A stretch of DNA of 64,000 nucleotides, from the NCBI GenBank assembly GCA_022446815.1, contig JAKVCD010000005.1:64522-128521 (forward strand), given 5' to 3'. This document shows positions 8,092 through 16,374 of this stretch, piece after piece. The DNA is from Planctomycetota bacterium. GTDB lineage: Bacteria > Planctomycetota > UBA1135 > GCA-002686595. Each line of letters opens with the position of its first letter. Positions within the stretch are counted from its first letter, which is position 1. Position numbers and translations under genes: made by a program. A model generated the notes under the pieces. It worked only from the letters and a program-made list of their open reading frames with translations. It was not told the DNA's origin and did no database searches.

Positions 8092-9707
8092 GGCTGCTCT
8101 CGCAGGGCGCGCTCCCAGTAGGCGCGCGCTCTGGCGGTGTCCTCGGTGTAACGGAGGAGCAGCGGGCTGCCGTCATCGCCAAGCGGCGCGACCTCAGGGA
8201 TGCAAGAGTCCCTGAGCACATCGTCACGAGAGTCTCCCGCGATGACGTTGCGCATCACGAGGGCTGCGGCTTCACGCGCGGCGAACTCGTCAACTGAGCT
8301 CAAGGGGCGCTTCACGGCGCGAGCGGCGAACCAGGTCGGCGCGCGGTCGAGAGGCGGACGGAGGAAGCGCTGCCTCGAGACTCTCCGCTCGTGTCCAGCG
8401 CTGCGTCCGGGGACGCGCACAGCGACGCGCATCACCTCAGGGTCGATGAGCCCGTTGCGGTCATGGATCCGGATGCCGGACTCGTAGCCGATCGCGCCGA
8501 TCGCGCCGAGGACGATGCTGTCACCTTCCTGCGCGTGCTCTCTCAGGGCGCGGCCGATCATCCGCCAAGTTGGAATGTTGCGGCGAGCTTTCTCGAGGCG
8601 CTGAAGCTCGGTCTCGTAGCCGTCCTTGAAGCCTCGGAAGTCGAGGGCGACGCGCGCCTGAGCGGGGAGGAGGTGGAGGCCGAAGGCGCTCAGGCAGCCG
8701 AGGAGGGGGAGGGCTGTGCGCCAGCCAGCGCGCCCGTCTCTCCCGTGCAGGCCCGCCGCGATGAGGACCGCGAGGAAGGGGACGGTCGGGGCGAGGAAGC
8801 GGAAGAAGGGCATCCAGTCTCCGCCGGAGAGGAGAGCGAAGAGCACGCCACCGTCGACGAGCACGCCAGCAGAGAGCGCGAGCTTGGCAGCAGGGGAGCG
8901 CAGCGCGCGGAGAGCGAGGATCGTCGCGATGAGCGGCGTGATGGAGACCACGAACCAGCTCGCGATGTATCGGAGCCCGCGGCTCAGAGTCTCACCGTCC
9001 ATTCCGGCTTTGGCGTGCACGGTGTTGGGCAGCAGCTCACCAAAGGTGTACATGCGCCAGGTCAGCACCAGCGCGAAGACCATGAGCCCGGGGAAGATGA
9101 GCTGCAGGTGGCTCCGCCAGCGCTGCCTGTCAGCGACCGTGACCGCGAAGAAGACACCGACCAACCAGAGGACACCCTCAGCGCGCGCGCTCACCAAGAG
9201 GCCACCAAAGAGCGCCGCGAGGGCTGCTCCGCCGCCGTCGCGGGTGAGCTCACGCCAGAGACCGAAGAGCGCGAGGGTAAAGAGCGCTGTCTCTAGGCCC
9301 CCCGTGGTCCAGGCTGCGAGGTCCGCGGAGAGGCCGACGCTGAGCGCGCCTCCGTAGCGGGCGGCCTTGGAGATCGGCAGTCGCGCGAGGACGTCTGCTG
9401 CGAGGGCTGTGGTCGCCAAGGTGCAGAGGCCTGAGAGGAGGTGCGCGCTCGCGTCGAGGGGCGCGCCGAGGCGAGCGGCGAGGCTCATGAGGAGGACCCA
9501 GGCGAGGTCACTGAAGCCCTCGACGAGCTCGCCCTCGTGATAGACCGGGCCGAGCCCGTTGGCCCAGTTCTCCGCGTAGCGGAAGACGATGAAGGCGTCG
9601 TCTACGAAGAAGCGCAGGTGCCATGCCAGGAAGGCGAGGGGGAGGATCGCAGCTGCGAAGAGCGGCGCGGCGCGTCCAGGGGGCGTGGCTGTGGCAGGCG
9701 AGGTCAT
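8088..9707 (-). CDS. GT-C-type integral membrane glycosyltransferase
   Basis: A 539-residue protein with some 10-11 membrane segments. Its first external loop reads FFVDDAFIVFRYAENWANG, then YHEGELVEGFSDLAWV. The DDAFI / RYAxNxxxG / GExVEGFS-x-LW signature is that of lipid-phospho-sugar-dependent GT-C enzymes such as actinobacterial arabinofuranosyltransferase AftB; the acidic pair is the expected catalytic site. It would add a sugar at the outer face of the membrane from a polyprenyl-phosphate donor. Its stop overlaps the convergent MOP-type gene by 4 nt, and a TACGTT hexamer precedes the start by 7 nt. Confidence 0.75.
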   Translation of the reverse strand: MTSPATATPPGRAAPLFAAAILPLAFLAWHLRFFVDDAFIVFRYAENWANGLGPVYHEGELVEGFSDLAWVLLMSLAARLGAPLDASAHLLSGLCTLATTALAADVLARLPISKAARYGGALSVGLSADLAAWTTGGLETALFTLALFGLWRELTRDGGGAALAALFGGLLVSARAEGVLWLVGVFFAVTVADRQRWRSHLQLIFPGLMVFALVLTWRMYTFGELLPNTVHAKAGMDGETLSRGLRYIASWFVVSITPLIATILALRALRSPAAKLALSAGVLVDGGVLFALLSGGDWMPFFRFLAPTVPFLAVLIAAGLHGRDGRAGWRTALPLLGCLSAFGLHLLPAQARVALDFRGFKDGYETELQRLEKARRNIPTWRMIGRALREHAQEGDSIVLGAIGAIGYESGIRIHDRNGLIDPEVMRVAVRVPGRSAGHERRVSRQRFLRPPLDRAPTWFAARAVKRPLSSVDEFAAREAAALVMRNVIAGDSRDDVLRDSCIPEVAPLGDDGSPLLLRYTEDTARARAYWERALREQP

Positions 9708-9714
9708 CGTCGGA

Positions 9715-9720
9715 AACGTA
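9715..9720 (-). promoter_or_regulatory. -10-like hexamer TACGTT placed for a leaderless transcript
   Basis: On the minus strand TACGTT is followed by 7 nt and then the ATG of the glycosyltransferase gene at 9707. There is no Shine-Dalgarno sequence. Confidence 0.35.
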
Positions 9721-9772
9721 CGTCTCCAAAGTTCTCATCGGTAGGGAAACCACAGCGAAGTTCATCGGGTGC

Positions 9773-9778
9773 TAGGCT
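9773..9778 (+). promoter_or_regulatory. -10-like hexamer TAGGCT placed for a leaderless transcript
   Basis: TAGGCT is followed by 7 nt and the ATG at 9786 of the RNA methyltransferase gene. There is no Shine-Dalgarno sequence. Confidence 0.4.
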
Positions 9779-9785
9779 CTGCGCC

Positions 9786-11186
9786 ATGGACACCGTCGCG
9801 AGGAGGCCGAAGAAGGGTGAGGAGGTCGAGGTCGCGGTCGAAACGATCGACCGCCGCGGCCGCGCTCTCGGTGAGACTGGAGGCCATCCGATCGCGCTCC
9901 CGCGGGGTCTACCGGGTGACAATTTGCGGGTGCGAGTGACCCGGCGGCGGCGCAAAGAGCTCTATGGCGTACCCCTAGAGGTGCTAGAGCGCGGGCCTGA
10001 TCACGTCGACGCGCGCTGCGCCCACGCGGGGAGCTGCGGCGGCTGCCGCTTCCAGGACCTCGCCTACGAGGCGCAGCTTGAGCTGCTTCGAGGGCACATC
10101 AGCGAGTCTCTAGCGGAGGCCCTCGTCCCGATCGCGGAGGTCGACCCTGTCATCGGCTGCCCGGAGCCATGGTCTTATCGCAACAAGATGGAGCTGAGCT
10201 TCGGAGCCATCCGCTGGGTGGAGGAGGACGAGCCTGAGGGCGTGGACCGTGACTTCGCGCTCGGCTTTCACGCCCCTGGTCGCTTCGACCGAGTGCTCGA
10301 TGTCCATGAGTGTCACCTCATCTTCGATGGCGGCATTGAGCTCGTGCGCACAGCGCGCACGCTGGCTAAAGAGCTCGAGCTGACGGCTTGGAATCAACAC
10401 ACGCACGAGGGCTGCCTGCGTCACCTCGTCTTGAGGCACGGCTTTCACACGGGAGAGACCCTGGCCTACTTGGTGACCTCGCGGGACGGCGCTGACGTGG
10501 ACGAGTTCCTAGCGCGCTTCGCTGAGCTCCACCCTGAGCTCACAACTCTCGTCCACGGAGTGAACTCTGGCGTGGCCGACGTCGCGCGGGCCTCAGAGAG
10601 ACGACTCCTCCGAGGAGATGGGTGGATCACAGAGCGACTCCACGGCGTCGAGTTTCGCATCTCGCCAGAGAGCTTCTTCCAGACAAACACCCTCCAAGCA
10701 GAGCGGCTCTTCGAGGTCGTACTCGAGGAGGCCTGCGCCGAGGGCGCTGAGCTTGTCCACGATCTCTACTGTGGAGCGGGGAGCATCTCGCTTCTCCTCG
10801 CGAGGTCTGCTGGGCATGTAAGAGGCTTCGAGCTCTCAGGTGAGGCCGTCGCTGACGCTGAGGCCAACGCGCACAGGAACCAGATCTCGAACGTGAGCTT
10901 CGTCGCGGGTGACCTCGCGGAGACGATCGGAGAGGTGAGCGAGACGCCTGAGGTCTTGGTGTGTGATCCGCCGCGTGCTGGGATGCATGATCGGGTTGTG
11001 GAGAGGATGATTGAGCTGGCTCCTCCGAAGGTCGTCTACGTCTCGTGCAACGTTCACACGGCTGCGAGAGATCTTGGACGTCTCGTCCAAAGTGGCTATG
11101 AGCTAGTGCGCGCGAGACCCGTGGATCTCTTCCCTCACACGCCGCATGTAGAGTGCGTCTTCACCCTCGAGCGGAGCGAGTCATGA
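9786..11186 (+). CDS. 23S rRNA (uracil-C5)-methyltransferase, RlmD/RumA/TrmA family
   Basis: A 466-residue class I SAM-dependent methyltransferase. Residues 10-65 form a TRAM RNA-binding domain (VEVAVETIDRRGRALGE ... VLERG). A 4Fe-4S motif follows in CAHAGSCGGCRFQDL near residues 79-90. The SAM-binding motif is DLYCGAGSISLLLA, then DPPRAG, and VYVSCNVHT holds the nucleophilic Cys. It should methylate C5 of a uracil in rRNA, m5U1939 if truly RlmD. The frame is open back to 9441 over the antisense glycosyltransferase; ATG 9786 begins the TRAM domain and has a TAGGCT hexamer upstream. The next small gene overlaps its stop (ATGA). Confidence 0.9.
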   Translation: MDTVARRPKKGEEVEVAVETIDRRGRALGETGGHPIALPRGLPGDNLRVRVTRRRRKELYGVPLEVLERGPDHVDARCAHAGSCGGCRFQDLAYEAQLELLRGHISESLAEALVPIAEVDPVIGCPEPWSYRNKMELSFGAIRWVEEDEPEGVDRDFALGFHAPGRFDRVLDVHECHLIFDGGIELVRTARTLAKELELTAWNQHTHEGCLRHLVLRHGFHTGETLAYLVTSRDGADVDEFLARFAELHPELTTLVHGVNSGVADVARASERRLLRGDGWITERLHGVEFRISPESFFQTNTLQAERLFEVVLEEACAEGAELVHDLYCGAGSISLLLARSAGHVRGFELSGEAVADAEANAHRNQISNVSFVAGDLAETIGEVSETPEVLVCDPPRAGMHDRVVERMIELAPPKVVYVSCNVHTAARDLGRLVQSGYELVRARPVDLFPHTPHVECVFTLERSES

Positions 11187-11362
11187 CCGGCCTTTGCCCT
11201 GGCTGTACGCACGTGCGTGTCATCGAGAGCGCGAGCGGCTCGCGCTTCTTGATGTGCCGCTTGGCGAAGGAGGATCCGCGCTTCGCGAAGTATCCGCCGC
11301 AGCCTGTGGTGCGCTGCAGGGGGCATGAGGCGGCTAGTGCGCCTGAGGGGCCGAAGGCATGA
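11183..11362 (+). CDS. Small Cys-containing protein (59 residues) of an uncharacterised family
   Basis: It starts at an ATGA overlap with the methyltransferase stop and ends in an ATGA overlap with yqgE. The product begins MTGLCPGCTHVRV, continues GSRFLMCRLAKEDPRFAKYPPQP and VVRCRGHE. A CPGC pair plus two later cysteines suggest a tiny zinc ribbon. Similar short proteins with C-x-x-C, GSRFL-x-C, and RF-x-KYPxxPV-x-x-C are widespread, to my knowledge without assigned function. The overlaps on both sides argue for real, coupled translation. Confidence 0.75.
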   Translation: MTGLCPGCTHVRVIESASGSRFLMCRLAKEDPRFAKYPPQPVVRCRGHEAASAPEGPKA

Positions 11363-11925
11363 CTGAGCTTCGCGCCGCGCGAGGGACAGTGCTCGCGGCC
11401 TCGCCGGATCTTCCGGACTCGAGCTTCTCCCACTCAGCGATAGTGATGTGTGAGCACTCGAAAGAGGGAGCCTTTGGGCTGGTCTTCAACCGTCCCGCGG
11501 GGCTCGCTCTGCGGCAGCTCTTTCCAGAGCATCCGCTCCTCGCCTCCTCTGAGCACACGGTCTATTGGGGAGGGCCGGTCGGGATGGACAGCGTCCAGTT
11601 CCTCCATCGCGCGCCTGAGCTGATCCAAGGGGGTGAAGAGCTAGCGAGCGGTGTGCACCTCGGAGGTGATTTTGAGCAGGCCGCGCTGCTCATCCATGAT
11701 GACCCTCTGCGCGCCACCTCGTGCGTGCGGGTCTTCGTGGGTTACTCGGGCTGGGGCGACGGACAGCTCGAGGAAGAGCTCTCTAGCGGCTCTTGGTTAC
11801 CAGCGGTCTTAGACCCCTCGCTCCTCTTTGGAGAGGGGGAGGAGTCCACATGGCGCGCTGTGATCAGATCGATCAACGGCCTGGACAGCCTCTCGCACCA
11901 GCCGCCCGATTCGAGCTGGAACTGA
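11359..11925 (+). CDS. YqgE/AlgH family protein
   Basis: A 188-residue cytoplasmic protein with the family landmarks: GTVLAASPDLPDSSFSHSAIVMCEH, then GAFGLVFNRPAG, VYWGGPVG, and a C-terminal RVFVGYSGWGDGQLEEEL. The family is structurally defined, but its biochemical role is unsettled; transcription or redox-linked functions have been proposed. Its ATG overlaps the stop of the small Cys protein, so methyltransferase, small protein and YqgE form a three-gene coupled unit. Confidence 0.92.
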   Translation: MTELRAARGTVLAASPDLPDSSFSHSAIVMCEHSKEGAFGLVFNRPAGLALRQLFPEHPLLASSEHTVYWGGPVGMDSVQFLHRAPELIQGGEELASGVHLGGDFEQAALLIHDDPLRATSCVRVFVGYSGWGDGQLEEELSSGSWLPAVLDPSLLFGEGEESTWRAVIRSINGLDSLSHQPPDSSWN

Positions 11926-11935
11926 AGCGCGCTGC

Positions 11936-13513
11936 TCAGCTGCCGTATTGGTAAGCGCCCAAGTCAGAGCCGTTCTCTGCGGCTCCGCGCGCCGGGGAGA
12001 GCGCTCTGAGGCGCATGTCTCCGCCCTGTGCATCTACGAATCGCGGGTCGGCGTCAAAGTTGTTTGTGCCAGGCCAGCCGCCTTCGATGTTCGTGAAGGT
12101 AACGCTGGTGGTGTTGGGGCCGGTGCCAGGGATCTCGCTCCCGATCACGAGGACGATCTCTGCGCCGATGTCGCCCCACATGATGCTGTTCTTGATCCTC
12201 GGCATAGAGAGGTTGCGGCCGTAGATCGCAGAGCTCTCAAACTGCCCGCCGTTCAGGGTGAAGGTGCAGTAGTTGATGAATGGAGAGGTCGACTCCAAGT
12301 GGAAGGCGCCACCCCTGCCGCTGTTTGCGAAGTTCTTCGCGAAGCCGCATCTCAAGAAGCTGGAGTTGGAGCAGTTCACCGCGTAGATCCCGCCGCCGTC
12401 ATAGCGGGCCATGTTGGTGAGGAACTTGCAGGTGTCGATCAAGAGGTTGTCTACAGAGTCCATGTAGATCGCACCCCCGTGGCAGCCCTTGCTGTGGTTG
12501 CGCCGGAACAAGGACTGGTAGATGTCGATCTCTGCGCCGTTGATCGCGACCATCCCGCCGCCGTTCCTCCCACAAGAGTTTTGGATCAGGTGGCTTCGAT
12601 GCGCGGACAGCTGAGCTGCGCTGATCAGGGTGCCGCCGCCGTCGCGCATAGCCCTGTTCCCTTGAATCCGTACCTCAAAGAGCTCGACGACGCTCCCGTT
12701 CTGGATCGAGAGCCCGCTGCCGTCTCTACCAGAGAAGTTTCTACGGATGGCGCACTTACGCGCGTCGAGGGCGGAGTCATTGAGGTAGACCCCGGCCCCG
12801 TCCTGATAGAGCGTGTCGTTCCAAGAGATCTCGCAGCCGCTGAGCTCAGCCTGCACGTCGTTGCGCAAGTAGATCCCGCCGCCGTTGTCTGTGGCGTGAT
12901 TCGACGTGACGTCGGTTGAGCGCAACACGAGCGCGCCAGTCTCTTGGAAGAGGCCGCCCCCGTCGATAGCGCTGGAGTTCAGCATGACAGTGCAGCTCTC
13001 GAGGGTCACGGCTGAGTGATTACGCGCGTAGAGGCCGCCGCCACGCCCGATGGTGTGGTTGTTCGTGATGACACAATGAGTGAGCGTGGGTGAGGAGCCG
13101 TCCACATGGACGCCGCCTCCGCGCTGCTCAGTGCCAGAGCCGCCGGTGAGTGTGAAGCCTTCTACTAGTGGAGAAGTACCCGCGCCGTTGCTGAAGCGCA
13201 GCGCGCTACCCTGGCCGCCGGCGTCGATGGTGGTCGAGAGCGAGCCACCGGTCGCGATGATAGAGATATCCTTCCCGTCGATGAGGACGCGCTCGTTGTA
13301 GACCCCAGCTGAGACATGGATGACGTCTCCGCTCGCCGAGGCTTGCACCGCGTCCTGGATCGTGCAGAAGGGATCCCTCGCGGTGCCGGTGCCAGGGCAA
13401 GCCGGGTTTGAGTGATCTACGTAGAGATCCTCGGCGAATCCAGGGTGGGAGAGCGCACATAGAGCGAGCGCAATCAGCGCGACGCTCCGTGAGCGGCGGT
13501 TCTCTTTGGTCAT
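11936..13513 (-). CDS. Secreted right-handed parallel beta-helix protein
   Basis: A 525-residue protein from ATG 13513, with signal peptide MTKENRRSRSVALIALALC...GFA. Next comes LYVDHSNPACPGTGTARDPFCTIQDAV, typical of DUF1565-like/pectate-lyase-fold proteins, then about 12 coils with the repeated pattern GGGL-x-x-x-x-x-x-x-L-x-C-x-I-x-x-N. No catalytic residues of known lyases are evident. A longer frame to 13687 adds a basic segment with no export signal, and GAAGGAGAAG precedes 13513 by about 7 nt. Probable surface adhesin or polysaccharide-binding protein. Confidence 0.82.
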   Translation of the reverse strand: MTKENRRSRSVALIALALCALSHPGFAEDLYVDHSNPACPGTGTARDPFCTIQDAVQASASGDVIHVSAGVYNERVLIDGKDISIIATGGSLSTTIDAGGQGSALRFSNGAGTSPLVEGFTLTGGSGTEQRGGGVHVDGSSPTLTHCVITNNHTIGRGGGLYARNHSAVTLESCTVMLNSSAIDGGGLFQETGALVLRSTDVTSNHATDNGGGIYLRNDVQAELSGCEISWNDTLYQDGAGVYLNDSALDARKCAIRRNFSGRDGSGLSIQNGSVVELFEVRIQGNRAMRDGGGTLISAAQLSAHRSHLIQNSCGRNGGGMVAINGAEIDIYQSLFRRNHSKGCHGGAIYMDSVDNLLIDTCKFLTNMARYDGGGIYAVNCSNSSFLRCGFAKNFANSGRGGAFHLESTSPFINYCTFTLNGGQFESSAIYGRNLSMPRIKNSIMWGDIGAEIVLVIGSEIPGTGPNTTSVTFTNIEGGWPGTNNFDADPRFVDAQGGDMRLRALSPARGAAENGSDLGAYQYGS

Positions 13514-13712
13514 CCTCGATCTTCTCCTTCTCGGTCGAGCGCTCTCGCTCTCTGTTCGGCGTGCAGATGAACTGCGAACGGCCGAAAATCCTATGGGCGT
13601 TCCAAGGAAACGTCTAGAAATCAGCAAAATAAGCCTATATGCCGGATCCCCCGCTGTGCTGGGTAGTCCCCTCAAGAGCTCGCTCACAGCTTGAGAGGTG
13701 GCCCCCTAGGCG

Positions 13713-13718
13713 TATCCT
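13713..13718 (+). promoter_or_regulatory. -10-like hexamer TATCCT placed for a leaderless transcript
   Basis: TATCCT is followed by 7 nt and the ATG at 13726. It is the same hexamer as before the HAD gene, again without a Shine-Dalgarno sequence. Confidence 0.4.
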
Positions 13719-13725
13719 TGTGGCT

Positions 13726-14436
13726 ATGGAGCGTTCCCCTAGCAGGCGAGTCTCATTCGACATAGAGATCGCGAACATCTTCGAGCTTGGGCCGGGTGAG
13801 GATCTCGATCAGTACGGCCCCTTCGACATCTCTTGTGCGGCTGCTGCAGATGATCAGGGAGAGGTCACGCACTGGACCAGCCTCGCCCCGAACGGTTCTT
13901 ACGCTGAGCACTTAGACCCTGCGACGGCCCATGAGCTACTCGCCTGGTTGCGTGAGGAGCAGCTCGCTGGCTCCAGGCTCTTCGCTTGGAACGGACTCTC
14001 CTTCGACCTGCGCTGGATCGGGGTCGCAGCTCAGGACGTAGCGCTCGCGGCAGAGGTCGCTCTGGACCTCTACGACCCCATGTTTCAGTTCTTCGTCCAA
14101 CGGGGCTTCCCCGTGGGCCTCGCTAAGGTCGCGGGAGGGCTCGGAGTCCAGGAGACCAAGCTGATGGACGGCGCCGACGCGCCCCAGCAATGGGCAGACG
14201 GGAACTTCGAGCTCGTCCTTGAATACGTAGCTGGGGATTGCCGCATCACCGACGCCGTCGTGGCGCGGATCGAAGAGACAGGCGGCGTGACGTGGAGGAC
14301 CAGTCGAGGCTCACTCTCGACCGAGCCGATGCCTAGGCTGCTGCAAGTCAAAGACCTCCTAGACGCGCCCGAGCCTGACACCTCTTGGATGGACGCGCCC
14401 TTGCCGCGCTCCAAGTTTACGAGCTGGCTCCCCTGA
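13726..14436 (+). CDS. DnaQ-like (DEDDy) 3'-5' exonuclease domain protein
   Basis: A 236-residue protein beginning MERSPSRRVSFDIEIANI. DxE of exonuclease motif I is in FDIEIA, motif II in FAWNGLSFDL (residues ~85-94), and motif III in YVAGDCRITDAVV. These are the ribonuclease H-fold exonuclease residues in the layout of family-B-polymerase-like proofreading domains found as stand-alone bacterial proteins. Role in DNA or RNA end processing is inferred. The frame is open to 13639, but ATG 13726 directly precedes motif I and has the TATCCT hexamer. Confidence 0.8.
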   Translation: MERSPSRRVSFDIEIANIFELGPGEDLDQYGPFDISCAAAADDQGEVTHWTSLAPNGSYAEHLDPATAHELLAWLREEQLAGSRLFAWNGLSFDLRWIGVAAQDVALAAEVALDLYDPMFQFFVQRGFPVGLAKVAGGLGVQETKLMDGADAPQQWADGNFELVLEYVAGDCRITDAVVARIEETGGVTWRTSRGSLSTEPMPRLLQVKDLLDAPEPDTSWMDAPLPRSKFTSWLP

Positions 14437-14443
14437 GGGCGCG

Positions 14444-15127
14444 CTAGCGCTGCAGCTCAGGCTTGTCCTCTGCTGCTGCCTCGGCCGAGTGCTTTCGCAG
14501 GCCGCGGTGCATCGCCTCGAAGCCGACGCTCGAGGGACGGTTGAGATAGTCGAGCTCAGGCTGGATCCGCTCGACGCCGCCCAGCTCTAGGACGCGGTCG
14601 ATGAGCCTGATGCGCTCTTGCATGGAGAGGGAGTCCACGGGGATGTAAGGGACCTCGAAGAACTCGAGCATGAACTTCACCATCCCGTCGATCCGCAAGA
14701 CCTCTTCCCAGGAGACGCCGGCGCGCACGCCGTCATCGCTGAGGAGCTCCTTGTGAGGGCGTAGGTAGAACACGACGCCACCCGTGAGGGACTGCATATA
14801 AGTCTTCAGACGTTCATCCTTCGCGACCTGTCCCAAGATCGTCGCGTGGTGCGCGGCATAGGCTAGGTTGCAGAAGGCACGGTCAGAGACGAAGGAGCCC
14901 TCTTGTTGCATCTCCGCCGAGATCTGCCTCAGGTAGACCTCGGTCTGGTAGTGGTTGACCAGGTCTACGTTCGTGCGCAGGGAGTCGAGCTGAGCCTCCA
15001 TCTCACTCAGGACGCCACGGGCGACCTCAGCGATCATCGGAAGTCCGTAGCGGTCACGGACCCAGCGGGCCATGGTGGTCTTGCCCGTGGAGTGGGCGCC
15101 GACGAAGTAAATGCGGTCTTGGCTCAT
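14444..15127 (-). CDS. P-loop ATPase/kinase of the AAA_28 (NadR-kinase-like) type
   Basis: A 227-residue cytoplasmic protein from ATG 15127, MSQDRIYFVGAHSTGKTT, with Walker A GAHSTGKT near residue 10. Further on, FVSDRAFCNLAYA resembles the DR motif and YLRPHKELLSDDGVRA the lid region of nucleoside kinases. It lacks AAA+ sensor motifs, so a small-molecule or (deoxy)nucleoside kinase is more likely than a remodeller. GAGGAGAAG lies 5-6 nt before the ATG. Two NrdR-like palindromes sit immediately upstream of a TATGCT -10-like hexamer, which points to dNTP metabolism. Substrate not shown. Confidence 0.78.
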   Translation of the reverse strand: MSQDRIYFVGAHSTGKTTMARWVRDRYGLPMIAEVARGVLSEMEAQLDSLRTNVDLVNHYQTEVYLRQISAEMQQEGSFVSDRAFCNLAYAAHHATILGQVAKDERLKTYMQSLTGGVVFYLRPHKELLSDDGVRAGVSWEEVLRIDGMVKFMLEFFEVPYIPVDSLSMQERIRLIDRVLELGGVERIQPELDYLNRPSSVGFEAMHRGLRKHSAEAAAEDKPELQR

Positions 15128-15159
15128 GTCTCTTCTCCTCTGTGGGAGCGGGGAGCATA

Positions 15160-15205
15160 CCACATGTTGTGGTGTCACGCCGGGGCGACTCACCACATGT
15201 TGTGG
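15160..15205 (-). promoter_or_regulatory. Two tandem NrdR-like boxes, with an overlapping DnaA-box sequence
   Basis: The 13-mer CCACATGTTGTGG occurs twice, at 15160-15172 and 15193-15205, 33 bp apart (about three helical turns). On the minus strand each reads CCACAACATGTGG, close to the right- and left-half pattern of the NrdR box (aCACwAtATaTwGTGt). TATGCT, a -10-like hexamer, adjoins the first box on the minus strand. TGTGGATAA at 15201-15209 is also an exact DnaA-box sequence. The pair lies upstream of the P-loop kinase gene. Confidence 0.55.
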
Positions 15206-15238
15206 ATAACCTGTGGAGATCGGAAGGCGAAGCGCCCC

Positions 15239-16354
15239 CTAAAAGGTCTCTAGGAGCTCGTGAATCCGGGCCAATCCACGCTCTAGAAGGTCTGTGTCTT
15301 CTCCGTAGCCGACGCGCAGCCAGCCGTCCATCCCGAAGTGATCACCTGGGACCAAGAGGAGGTCCTTCTCCACTCTAAGACGCTCTGCGAGCTCGCTGGA
15401 GTTCATCTGGTGGTCGTACTCCATCATGAGGAAGGCGCCGGCTTTCGGGCGGATGGCCTTGAGGTGAGGGTCGGCGTCGACCCAGCTCATGGTGAGGTCG
15501 AGGTTGTGCGTAAGGAGCTCCTTCGTGCGCTCCAGGATTCGCGGTCGGACCTCATCAGAGAGGGCGAAGATGCCCAGGTCATTTGAGAGTGAGCCGGGAC
15601 CGATCGTCATGTAGTCGTGCTGGCTCCAACAGTCCGCGATGGTCTCAGCAGGCGCGAGGATCCAACCGAGCCGCAGGCCGGGGAGTCCATAGGTCTTGGA
15701 GAAGCTGTTCGTGATGACGACCTTGTCATGCCGGCCCCACATTGTGGGGGTCGGCGTCCCGTCCTGTTCGGTCCCGTGGTAGATCTCGTCCACGAGGACC
15801 CACGCATCGTGCTTGGCGGCGATGGCGGCGACGCGGTCGAGGGCGGCGGCGTCCATGATCGATCCCGCGGGGTTGTTCGGATTGCAGAGGCAGATCATCT
15901 TCGTCTTGGGACCCACGAGCGCCTCCAGCTCGTCCATGTCCGAGCTCCAGTCGCCTGCCTCATGATCTGGAAGGAGCTTCCAGGGCTTCACCTCTGCGCC
16001 TACGCCGCGAAGCATCCCCCATAGCTGCATGTAGTTGGGGATCTGCATCACTACTTCATCGCCCGGCTGAACGATGGTCCAAGCAGCGACGAAGTTGGCC
16101 TCTGCGCCGCCGTTTGTGGCCTCGACGTTTGCCTCCGTCGCGCCCTCATATAAGCGCGCAATGGCGTCTCGCAGAGGCCTGGTGCCGTTTGACTGGGTAT
16201 AGACGAGCCTGTGGCTCATGAGCTCTGGTACGCCGGCTTCGCTCACGAGCTCTCCGATGGTCATCGGAGACACGCCTGAGTCAGAGAGGTTGATCTCCAC
16301 CTCATTCTCGTAGGTGGATTGCCAGCGTTCCATTCGGAAGGGTTCTATGCGCAT
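15239..16354 (-). CDS. PLP-dependent aminotransferase, class I/II
   Basis: A 371-residue fold-type I enzyme. It has CNPNNPAGS (cofactor ring contact), LVDEIYHG with the Asp for the pyridine nitrogen, and NSFSKTYGLPGLRLGW with the Schiff-base Lys. C-terminal GWLRVGYGED carries the carboxylate-binding Arg. The start MRIEPFRMERWQSTYENEV fits relatives that open with a conserved MERWxSxYEN. Only 20 bp separate its ATG from the divergent dehydratase GTG. Amino donor and acceptor are unknown, but it faces a dehydratase and an imine/cyclodeaminase gene, suggesting shared amino-acid metabolism. Confidence 0.88.
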   Translation of the reverse strand: MRIEPFRMERWQSTYENEVEINLSDSGVSPMTIGELVSEAGVPELMSHRLVYTQSNGTRPLRDAIARLYEGATEANVEATNGGAEANFVAAWTIVQPGDEVVMQIPNYMQLWGMLRGVGAEVKPWKLLPDHEAGDWSSDMDELEALVGPKTKMICLCNPNNPAGSIMDAAALDRVAAIAAKHDAWVLVDEIYHGTEQDGTPTPTMWGRHDKVVITNSFSKTYGLPGLRLGWILAPAETIADCWSQHDYMTIGPGSLSNDLGIFALSDEVRPRILERTKELLTHNLDLTMSWVDADPHLKAIRPKAGAFLMMEYDHQMNSSELAERLRVEKDLLLVPGDHFGMDGWLRVGYGEDTDLLERGLARIHELLETF

Positions 16355-16362
16355 ACGCCCTC

Positions 16363-16368
16363 TATACT
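16363..16368 (+). promoter_or_regulatory. -10-like hexamer TATACT placed for a leaderless transcript; shared with divergent start
   Basis: TATACT is followed by 6 nt and the GTG at 16375. The same bases read TATAGA on the minus strand, 6 nt before the aminotransferase ATG at 16354, so both divergent genes may use this 20-bp gap. Confidence 0.45.
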
Positions 16369-16374
16369 CTTCGC

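Noticed and set aside
8391-9296. 301-residue plus-strand frame opposite the glycosyltransferase
   Set aside because: Highly charged shadow of a membrane protein with a clear DDAFI signature on the other strand.
11948-12919. 323-residue plus-strand frame opposite the beta-helix gene
   Set aside because: Antisense shadow; Val/Ala/Arg-rich with no recognisable motif, while the minus strand has regular beta-helix repeats.
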